A stretch of DNA of 6,038 nt, taken from the NCBI GenBank assembly GCA_025923975.1, contig JAICEV010000240.1:1-6038 (forward strand), given 5' to 3'. Positions 1 through 4,711 of the stretch are shown piece by piece. The notes under the pieces were generated by a model that had not been told where the DNA came from, ran no database searches, and saw only the letters and a list, made by a program, of their open reading frames with translations. Every line of letters starts with the position of its first letter. Positions within the stretch are counted from its first letter, which is position 1. A program made the position numbers and the translations under genes. This stretch comes from Propionibacteriaceae bacterium. Lineage in GTDB: Bacteria; Actinomycetota; Actinomycetes; Propionibacteriales; Propionibacteriaceae.

Positions 1-401
1 TCGGCGGAGAGGTAGCGCCGGAGCAGCGGGTCGAGGACCCGGCCGACGCCACGGAACCCAGCCGTGATCGTGTGCCGCAGGTCGACCCCGCCGTCGCGAT
101 CGGCCAGCTCGAGGGTGAGCCAGACCGGCAACCGGACTCCCTTCCTCAGCTGCCAGACGATCTTCTGACCCGGCACGACGTGAACGACGATGGCGAGCAT
201 CCGCACCCGACGCTTTCCCACGTACTCATCCATGAGCACGACGTCGCCGACGTGATCACGACCACGGGAAACCGCATGCAGCGCCAGGTGGGTTCCCGGC
301 CACCACTGTCGATAGCGGTCGTCCGTGCAGTCGAGCAGGAAGTCGGTGATCTCCCGGCCGCCGATCCTGGCAACGAAGAACTGGGACTCGATGGTCACCA
401 T
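1..401 (-). CDS. SRPBCC (START-like) family protein, 3'-truncated by window edge
   Basis: The reading frame is open for 133 residues from the ATG at 401 to the left edge, so the C-terminus is missing. The protein starts MVTIESQFFVARIGG and has the alternating strand pattern of SRPBCC/polyketide-cyclase-like domains. Recognisable family stretches are the WWPGTHLALH segment (about residues 33-42), HVGDVVLMDEYVGKRRVRM (50-68), VPGQKIVWQLR (76-86) and LRHTITAGFRGVGR near 108-121. Such domains form a helix-grip cavity that binds lipids or other hydrophobic ligands; the ligand cannot be read from this sequence and no catalytic residue is evident. The start is well supported: an AGGAGG lies 8 bases upstream. 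It is transcribed away from the SHOCT gene pair. It is probably cytosolic, as no signal peptide is visible. Family assignment is confident; biological role is unknown. Confidence 0.85.
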   Translation of the reverse strand, partial: MVTIESQFFVARIGGREITDFLLDCTDDRYRQWWPGTHLALHAVSRGRDHVGDVVLMDEYVGKRRVRMLAIVVHVVPGQKIVWQLRKGVRLPVWLTLELADRDGGVDLRHTITAGFRGVGRVLDPLLRRYLSA

Positions 402-409
402 TGCCGATC

Positions 410-415
410 CCTCCT
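410..415 (-). promoter_or_regulatory. Shine-Dalgarno of the SRPBCC gene
   Basis: A perfect AGGAGG on the minus strand, 8 bases before the ATG at 401. It fixes the start codon of the SRPBCC gene and makes an upstream extension unlikely. Confidence 0.65.
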
Positions 416-539
416 GTGTCCAGAGTGGGCCTACGGCTATCGGACAACAAGGCCGGCTCCGGCGCCAGGGGCCAAGGACCCCATGAGTTCTTGCAGGGCC
501 CGGCCAAGCGAGGCCGCTCGACGCCAGCCCGGCGCGTTG

Positions 540-560
540 ACGTACGCATGATGCGCGCGT
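540..560. promoter_or_regulatory. Imperfect palindrome, possible operator
   Basis: A 21 bp dyad centred on G550. The perfect core is CGCAT-G-ATGCG (545-555), and outer ACG (540-542) pairs with CGT (558-560); only the two intervening positions on each side fail to pair. It lies in the divergent gap between the SRPBCC gene and the small plus-strand ORF at 576, where a repressor or activator dimer could bind. No matching regulator is encoded in the window and no convincing -35/-10 pair is visible, so function is inference. Confidence 0.3.
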
Positions 561-575
561 GGACAAAGGTGCGAC

Positions 576-737
576 ATGCGGCTCGATCGACTGGGCGACC
601 GGCTCCGCAATGAGCGCAGGACGTTCGTCCTCCTGATTGACGACCTTCGACTCGAGGCCAGAGGGTGTGAAATGGCCAAGCTGAAAGCTGCAGGACAGTC
701 CTGCGTTGGTACAGGGTCGTACGGAGGCTCGCGATGA
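576..737 (+). CDS. Hypothetical small ORF (53 aa) overlapping the SHOCT gene start
   Basis: An ORF starting ATG at 576 and ending TGA at 735-737. Its stop overlaps the SHOCT gene's first ATG (734), a typical translational-coupling arrangement. AAGG at 566-569 sits 6 bases upstream of the start as a fair ribosome binding site. The product begins MRLDRLGDRLRNERRTFVLL; its first half is charged (many Arg, Asp, Glu) and its last third (from about residue 38) is Gly/Ser-rich and looks low-information. I do not recognise a family, see no membrane segment, and codon bias towards G/C in third positions fades in the last third. It could be a leader peptide, a remnant of a longer gene, or chance. Confidence 0.3.
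   Translation: MRLDRLGDRLRNERRTFVLLIDDLRLEARGCEMAKLKAAGQSCVGTGSYGGSR
723..727 (+). promoter_or_regulatory. Shine-Dalgarno of the SHOCT gene
   Basis: GGAGG lies 6 bases before the ATG at 734 and 9 before the ATG at 737. Either of the two tandem ATG codons could be used; spacing does not decide between them. The site lies inside the end of the preceding small ORF. Confidence 0.6.
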
Positions 738-985
738 TGTTTCCAGGCATGGGCGGGTGGATGATGGCCGCGTCTGGCATCTTCCTGTTGCTGATTATCG
801 GCTTGGCCGTGGTGGCCGTTGTCGCTCTGCTGCGCCCCAGCCGCGCGGGTAGCAGTATCTCAAGACCCTCGGCCAAGGAGTTGCTGGATCAGCGGTATGC
901 CCGAGGCGAAATCGATGACGAGGAGTACTACCGGCGCTTAAGTGTGTTGGACTCCACGGAGCCGACGACACGGCTCGGCGATTAG
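734..985 (+). CDS. SHOCT-domain small membrane protein
   Basis: A complete 83-residue protein. Residues about 12-33 (SGIFLLLIIGLAVVAVVALL) form one hydrophobic transmembrane helix after a Met/Gly-rich N-terminus. After a short Arg/Ser linker, residues about 46-72 form a SHOCT domain: AKELLDQRYARGEIDDEEYY then RRL, with the typical L-D-x-R-x-A-x-G-E-I-x-x-x-E-Y/F pattern. SHOCT (short C-terminal) domains occur at the C-termini of many bacterial proteins, often membrane-anchored, and are thought to aid oligomerisation; no enzymatic role is known. The layout of one helix plus SHOCT is a common architecture and the length is normal for it. Translation is probably coupled to the overlapping ORF upstream. 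A partner cannot be named from this window. Confidence 0.87.
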   Translation: MMFPGMGGWMMAASGIFLLLIIGLAVVAVVALLRPSRAGSSISRPSAKELLDQRYARGEIDDEEYYRRLSVLDSTEPTTRLGD

Positions 986-1360
986 GTTTTAACAACGTCA
1001 CCTCGCGGGGCGGATTCTGGGTGGACGGTGCCGCTTAGGCCCGGCGCGTACAGCACGACGTATGCGCCAACTTAGGTCAATTCGGACCTGGGGCCGTTCG
1101 GGACCGACGCGCTCGCAGAAGTCTGAACCCGATTAGGAGAAGCCAAGCCGCTCGTGCGAGTCCTGGATGATGCCACAGCCGCGAGCCAGCGCCCGTAAGA
1201 AGCGGTACGGGCCATGGCGAGACTAAGCAACACGAGAGTTGAGGCGAGCAATCGGCCGGGGGGGTCGTGAGCTCCGCACTGGTATAGCGACGGGCGATCA
1301 CCTTGCAGAGTCCGGTTACAGCGCCAGAACGAGGACCCCCTCACGCCGGAGCTACTAGAT
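986..1360. other. Gap with no recognisable gene (375 bp)
   Basis: Plus-strand frames here are broken by frequent stops. The open minus-strand frame at 1072-1488 gives a Ser/Arg/Pro-rich translation resembling no family I know, which is typical of the antisense of GC-rich DNA. No promoter, tRNA or strong hairpin stands out. Since the segment runs into the PGPGW fragment, it may be decayed coding sequence, but I could not identify the original gene. Confidence 0.5.
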
Positions 1361-1528
1361 GCCCTCGCACTCATCGCTGACCCGGGACTGGGCACTAGGT
1401 TGATCAAACTTGCGTCGCGAAAGCTTCTGGCAGTTCTCCCAGGACCGGGTCTGCTGATGATCGTTGTCGGACTCGCAATCTTGGCCACCGAGTACGTCTG
1501 GGCACACCGCCGGCCGTCTCCACCATGA
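1361..1528 (+). pseudogene. Fragment of a PGPGW-type transmembrane protein
   Basis: The frame ending at TGA 1526-1528 contains LAVLPGPGLLMIVVGLAILA followed by TEYVWAHRR (about 1427-1513). This is the hallmark of the small PGPGW putative transmembrane family: a Pro-Gly-Pro-Gly turn between two helices and an A-T-E at the end of the second. The frame is open back to 1271, but there is no ATG or GTG before the motif; the only ATG (1457) is inside the second helix. The first helix is also missing or shortened: only TRLIKLASRKLLAVL precedes the turn, with two charged residues where a long hydrophobic stretch is expected. The protein ends soon after WAHRR, without the usual basic tail. A TTG start at 1400 is conceivable but has no ribosome binding site. 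A decayed remnant is the best reading; function of the family is unknown. Confidence 0.55.
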
Positions 1529-1574
1529 CCCGCCCGCGGGTGCGCGGTCCGAATCAGTCACGGTCAGCCCCGAT

Positions 1575-1589
1575 GTCGGGTCACCCGAC
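1575..1589. terminator. Short hairpin at the 3' end of the lipid kinase gene
   Basis: GTCGGG (1575-1580) and CCCGAC (1584-1589) form a perfect 6 bp stem around a TCA loop that contains the kinase stop codon. It could end transcription from the minus strand, or from the plus-strand PGPGW remnant. There is no T-run on either side, so intrinsic termination is only possible, not shown. Confidence 0.3.
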
Positions 1590-2486
1590 CGTGGTCAGGG
1601 CGTGCGGAGCACAGTCGATGATGAGCCCCGAATCGGGCTCCAGCTGAAGGACTTCTCCATCGATCTGGACGGGAGCAGCGTTGACGGTCGCGAATTCGAC
1701 GCGGCTGACGCGTGCCTGAGCTCCGAGCCCAATGGTCACCGCGTGCAGCGCCATGGCGACGATTCGCCATCGGCGTCCGTGCCGATGCGACACCACCTCG
1801 AACAGCCCATCGTCGGGGCGACCGAACCCGCTGAGCCGACCGTACTTGGCCATCCGTGCCACGTTGGCGAACACCAAACTGTCGTACAGCTCCCGCCGTC
1901 CTCCAGATCGGACGATCTCCACCGGCGTGAGCTCGGTGAAGGTCCGCAGCACCGAGAGCAGTTCAGCGATCGTCCCTTTCCGGTCCCGTTTCAGCCCGAC
2001 CGCCATCAACGGCGTCAGCCCTAACCCAATGTAGGAGTGTGCGTACTGACTCCACTCTCGGCCGGCTGAGCGGACCGTCAGCCGCAGCAGATCAAGATGG
2101 CGGACGCGGCCCGTAACGTGAGCGGCGACGATCGCGTCCACCAGCGGCATCCGTCTAGTACTGCGCCGGTGGTCGTTGGCGTTCCCGCCAGCCGCAACAG
2201 CAGCCAATGCTTCGGTGCCGGGCACGTCGAGGACGCCGTTCACAACCTCGTTGTAGACGCCGTCGCCGCTGACCGCGACGATCAACGGGCGCCCCGTCGC
2301 CGCGGCAGCGCTAGCTAGCTCGCGGGCATGGCCGGCGTGCTCGGTGGCCACTAACACGACCGGCAGATCGGGCAGTCGGCTATCAAGCTCCCTCCGCATT
2401 GATTCGGCCAACGTCAACGGGACGCGCCGGTTCACCGGGTTGTAGATCAGCACAATCCGGTCGAAAAGCTCAACCTTCGACGGCAT
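1581..2486 (-). CDS. Diacylglycerol/lipid kinase family protein (DAGK catalytic domain)
   Basis: A 301-residue protein counted from the ATG at 2486, close to the usual ~300 of bacterial DgkB/YegS-like kinases, which transfer phosphate from ATP to a lipid hydroxyl. The N-terminal domain opens with the strand FDRIVLIYNPVNRR (8-21). The nucleotide loop is SGDGVYNEVVNG (73-84), matching GGDGTxNE with Ser for the first Gly and Val for Thr. The second loop is AGGNANDHRR (99-108), in place of the usual PxGTxND; D75 and D105 are kept. The C-terminal lobe has PDDGLFEVV (224-232) and VQIDGE (273-278), both conserved in the family. No signal peptide or membrane helix is visible, as expected for a peripheral enzyme. 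The frame is open to 2717, but the extension has no domain character. A second possible start is ATG 2543, with GAGG nearby; the chosen start has AAGGA 12 bases upstream, rather far. Lipid substrate is unknown. Confidence 0.87.
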   Translation of the reverse strand: MPSKVELFDRIVLIYNPVNRRVPLTLAESMRRELDSRLPDLPVVLVATEHAGHARELASAAAATGRPLIVAVSGDGVYNEVVNGVLDVPGTEALAAVAAGGNANDHRRSTRRMPLVDAIVAAHVTGRVRHLDLLRLTVRSAGREWSQYAHSYIGLGLTPLMAVGLKRDRKGTIAELLSVLRTFTELTPVEIVRSGGRRELYDSLVFANVARMAKYGRLSGFGRPDDGLFEVVSHRHGRRWRIVAMALHAVTIGLGAQARVSRVEFATVNAAPVQIDGEVLQLEPDSGLIIDCAPHALTTVG

Positions 2487-2725
2487 CTGCCAAGCCGATC
2501 CTTGAACGACTGAAGCCTTGAGCGAACCTGTGCACTGACACATGCTGGCCTCACCCAATTCGAGTTGTCCACCGTCCAACGAAATGCAAGCCGCGGCAGA
2601 ACGTTCGCTCCGCACCTGCGCCGCCTCGGCAAAGCTGAGTGAGCCCGACGAGGATCGTGGGGCGAGGGCGGCGCGGCACGCAGCGAAGAGAGGACACGCA
2701 GCCGACATCCCCCACACGGCCGAAG
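2487..2725. other. Intergenic region upstream of the lipid kinase; likely holds its promoter
   Basis: The stretch separates the minus-strand kinase start from the first recognisable codons of the plus-strand hydrolase remnant. It must contain the kinase promoter, but I see no clear -35/-10 pair. Frames are open in both directions, yet the translations have no family resemblance. The hydrolase gene's 5' part should lie here on the plus strand but cannot be recognised in any frame, which suggests deletion or heavy decay. Confidence 0.45.
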
Positions 2726-2971
2726 GTATTTCCGGCGCTTTATGCGGACGAGGAATTGCGGTCGGTAGCGGTCCCCACGCTGGTTCTGGTGGCTAACAGG
2801 GAGCAGACATTAGACCCCACCGCGACTGGCAGACGCCACGCGGCTCATCTCGGACGTACGAACCGGTTTGCTTCCGGGTGCTGGACATTTGGCTTGCGAT
2901 GGACAACGCAAGGGTGGTCAATGAACGCATGCTCCCAGTTCCTGGACTCTTGGCCAACGAATGACCAATGA
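2726..2971 (+). pseudogene. C-terminal remnant of an alpha/beta hydrolase, three frameshifts
   Basis: Frame 2 from 2726 reads VFPALYADEELRSVAVPTLV followed by LVANREQTLDPTATGRRHAA, the end of the fold with the strand carrying the acid residue (VPTLVLVANRE...DP). The frame then moves by +1 three times. TTG at 2868 begins LLPGAGH, containing the catalytic His of the G-x-G-H motif; CTT at 2893 begins LAMDNARVVNERML; CAG at 2936 returns to frame 2 as QFLDSWPTNDQ and the stop. Removing one base at each of TTT (2867-2869), GG (2891-2892) and CCC (2933-2935) restores a single smooth C-terminus, ending LLPGAGHLLAMDNARVVNER then MLQFLDSWPTNDQ. The cap domain, nucleophile elbow and N-terminus are absent. 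The stop (2969-2971) overlaps the next gene's ATG, so the intact ancestor was probably co-transcribed and coupled with it. Confidence 0.72.
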
Positions 2972-3657
2972 TGCAAATGACCGCTATGCGCGCTGAGGCC
3001 CGCCATCCGAAGCCTCCATATGTGGTCGTCCACGTCGCTGTGTCACTCGACGGGCACACAACCGGCTTCAGCGTCGACCTCGCTCGTTTCTATTCGCTCC
3101 TGCCGACCTGGCAGGAGGACATCACGCTGACGGGCGCTGACACCATCCTTGCGCAGGAGCGCGAGCTGGCTGCCGCGCCTCGGCCGGGCCCGGCGGACGG
3201 CGCGCCGCTCTTGGTCGTGGTCGATAGTCGTAGGCGGGTGCGCGAGTGGGAGGCACTGCGGGACTGCGGTTACTGGTCTGGCGTCCTGCCGCTCCGAGCC
3301 GCATCGAGGCAACCGGTGGGGGATCCGCCCGTACCTGAGCTCGTCGTCGGATCTGACCGCGTGGACTTGCGCCAGGCGTTAACGCAGCTCGCTTCACGTA
3401 CGGGCGCCCGAGTGGTCAGAGTCGACAGCGGTGGGCAGCTGACCCGGGCCCTACTCGACCTGCGGCTGGTGGATGAGGTGAGCCTGCTGGTTCACTCATG
3501 TCTGACTGATTCCGGATCTCATTATTGGTTCGGCGCGGACCCGCCGCCCGCTCTACCGATGGCGCTACAGGATGTCGAGACCTTCGATCCTGGGCTCGTC
3601 TGGCTGCGCTACCGGGTCGGCCCGCTGGCCCGGGACTCGATCCCTGCGGTGGAGTAA
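2968..3657 (+). CDS. RibD C-terminal / dihydrofolate-reductase-family protein
   Basis: A 229-residue protein with one RibD-C domain, the fold of the reductase half of riboflavin RibD and of DHFR, which uses NAD(P)H. Key features: YVVVHVAVSLDGHTTG (18-33) with the family's S-L-D-G; LTGADTILAQE (54-64), the typical T-G-A-D-T-I segment; LLVVVDSRRRV (81-91); and VVRVDSGGQLTRALLDLRLV (149-168) with the GG nucleotide loop, followed by DEVSLLVHSCL. No deaminase domain is present, so it is not a full RibD, and members of this stand-alone group usually have unknown substrates. Four Met codons (2968, 2971, 2977, 2986) could be the start; none has a Shine-Dalgarno. ATG 2968 is chosen because it overlaps the hydrolase stop; the domain itself begins at about residue 17. 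Usual proline after the LVDE strand is replaced by Ser177. Probably cytosolic. Confidence 0.85.
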   Translation: MMQMTAMRAEARHPKPPYVVVHVAVSLDGHTTGFSVDLARFYSLLPTWQEDITLTGADTILAQERELAAAPRPGPADGAPLLVVVDSRRRVREWEALRDCGYWSGVLPLRAASRQPVGDPPVPELVVGSDRVDLRQALTQLASRTGARVVRVDSGGQLTRALLDLRLVDEVSLLVHSCLTDSGSHYWFGADPPPALPMALQDVETFDPGLVWLRYRVGPLARDSIPAVE

Positions 3658-3905
3658 ACGGCTTGTCGGTGGCCGGGTGTCGGCCATGCCTTCCTCAACG
3701 AACATGGCCCCGCGGACGAACATGACCCCGGGGACGCAGCGCTCCGTGTCGAATAAGGGCCAGTGACAGGCATCGCCAACGACCGGAGTCGGGCCGGTGC
3801 TGGACGTGGGGCCCGGCCTCTGGCACTCCTGCGTCTGCCTACGCAGTGGTGGACGCAGAGGGAATCCAGCACGCAGGGGAGAGGTCGAGGAGCCCCCTTA
3901 CTGAT
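3658..3905. other. Convergent intergenic region (248 bp)
   Basis: This lies between the ends of the reductase (plus) and the CPBP gene (minus). No credible gene is seen. Two weak GC-rich hairpins could act as terminators: GGCCGG (3792-3797) with CCGGCC (3813-3818), loop 15, and ACCGG (3782-3786) with CCGGT (3794-3798), loop 7; the two are mutually exclusive and neither has a T-run. The region also holds an 18 bp tandem duplication, listed separately. Confidence 0.45.
3700..3735 (+). repeat. Two-copy 18 bp tandem repeat
   Basis: Unit 1 is GAACATGGCCCCGCGGAC (3700-3717) and unit 2 is GAACATGACCCCGGGGAC (3718-3735), differing at two of 18 positions. The unit length is a multiple of three and one frame reads NMAPRT-NMTPGT, but that frame has no gene character. 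Probably a replication-slippage duplication. Confidence 0.6.
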
Positions 3906-4685
3906 CTAGGCTGCCGATGGTTCCTGCGGTGGTGAGAACTGGTCGTCCTCGCCCGAGTGGGCGGCGTGCCGGTGCTGGTCCCGGTGCAGCAGCCAGATGC
4001 CGTAGGCGGCGGAGAGCGCACCCACTGTCAGGCTGCCGACCAGAACGCCGGAGTCCAGTGCTGCCGGGAAGTCATTCTGGATACCCACGGGGATGGACAT
4101 TGCGGCGCTGATGACCACCAGGGGCCAGATCGTGCCCGTCACGACCACGAGGGCTGCGAAGGCGACGCCGATGCCGACGGTGGCCAGCGCCTGGACGCCG
4201 AGGAGGACCGGGTCCTGGCCTGCGGCAAGAGGGGCGATGAACACTGCCCCGAACAGGACCGATGAGAACATCACGGCACGCAGGCGCCCTCGGGGCAGCA
4301 GTGTCTGCAGCACCACTCCGCGGTGGGTGGCTTCCGTGCCGAACCCCGCTGCGAGCGCGCTGACCGCGACCAGGGTGTAGTAGCCGGGGGTGTGGCTGGC
4401 GTCACGCGGCTCGAACACCAGCTGCAATATCGGTGGTACCGCGAGGATCAGGATCAGCGGCAGGAACGGGACCAGGCTTCGCCAGGTGGAACGCCTGGTG
4501 AAGCCAGCGATGCCCCACCAGCCGAGCGCAGTCAGCAGGACAGCCGGGGCCAGGGCGGACCAGGCGATCTGTGCGAGCTGCACGGGGTTCGCTGGGTCGC
4601 TCCGGCCCTGCTGCGGCGCGAGAAAGTGGGACACGGATCCGCCACCGCGGGCGGAACACTTGTTTCCGCCGTGGGAGTGTGGCAT
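3906..4685 (-). CDS. CPBP-family intramembrane protease homologue, catalytic residues not conserved
   Basis: A hydrophobic protein of up to 259 residues. Membrane helices are visible at about 37-60, 70-90, 102-115, 137-154, 161-183 and 186-200, plus 212-233, ending in a hydrophilic His/Glu-rich tail. The layout and motifs identify CPBP (CAAX protease and bacteriocin-processing) proteins, which normally use EExxxR and two His. Here motif 1 is GTEATHRGVVLQTLLPR (116-132): E118 and R122 stay, but the second Glu is A119. Motif 2 SSVLFGAVF (141-149) has Phe149 where His is expected. Motif 3 WPLVVISAA (187-195) has Ser193 for His. A non-proteolytic role, perhaps scaffold or transport-related, is therefore likely. 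The ATG at 4685 has no good ribosome binding site and sits 26 bp from the divergent ATPase; GTG at 4634 (residue 18, with GGCGGA nearby) or 4583 (residue 35) may be the true start. The first 17 residues are polar and low complexity. Confidence 0.75.
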   Translation of the reverse strand: MPHSHGGNKCSARGGGSVSHFLAPQQGRSDPANPVQLAQIAWSALAPAVLLTALGWWGIAGFTRRSTWRSLVPFLPLILILAVPPILQLVFEPRDASHTPGYYTLVAVSALAAGFGTEATHRGVVLQTLLPRGRLRAVMFSSVLFGAVFIAPLAAGQDPVLLGVQALATVGIGVAFAALVVVTGTIWPLVVISAAMSIPVGIQNDFPAALDSGVLVGSLTVGALSAAYGIWLLHRDQHRHAAHSGEDDQFSPPQEPSAA

Positions 4686-4711
4686 GAACCGATTCTGAGT
4701 AGGACGGTCGG
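4686..4711. promoter_or_regulatory. Short divergent gap between CPBP and ATPase genes
   Basis: Only 26 bp separate the longest forms of two divergent genes, too little for two ordinary promoters. Either the CPBP gene starts further inside, or one promoter lies in the opposite gene, or transcripts are leaderless. AGGACGG at 4701-4707 is a weak ribosome binding site for the ATPase. ATGAACCG occurs at both 4684 and 4712; the first copy opens a five-codon frame that stops at once, so 4712 is the usable start. Confidence 0.35.

Noticed and set aside
468..482. GGGGCCAAGGACCCC, resembling a DosR/NarL-type operator in the divergent gap.
   Set aside because: The GGGxC/GxCCC half-sites are spaced by three bases instead of the four expected from the mycobacterial consensus, and only the outer G/C runs are symmetric.
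537..565. TTGACG (537-542) as a -35 box, and a second TTGACG at 637-642.
   Set aside because: No TANNNT-like -10 lies 16-19 bases downstream of either one.
256..876. Minus-strand open frame of 206 codons across the SRPBCC/SHOCT junction.
   Set aside because: It crosses the SRPBCC gene in the wrong frame and the SHOCT gene in antisense; both real proteins are well supported.
1464..2024. Plus-strand open frame (186 codons) opposite the lipid kinase.
   Set aside because: It is an antisense shadow of conserved kinase codons, with a low-information His/Arg/Pro-rich translation.
2529..2542. TGTGCACTGACACA, a possible dyad before the lipid kinase.
   Set aside because: Only the outer four bases on each side pair, so it is within chance expectation and overlaps a possible alternative start codon.
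2487..2717. N-terminal extension of the lipid kinase to an ATG at 2717 (378 residues).
   Set aside because: The added 77 residues have no domain or signal-peptide character, the family begins just before the FDRIVLIYNP strand, and the extended length exceeds the family norm.
3876..3898. AGGGG...CCCCT hairpin as terminator of the CPBP gene.
   Set aside because: A five-base stem with a loop of about 14 bases and no T-run is too weak to call.
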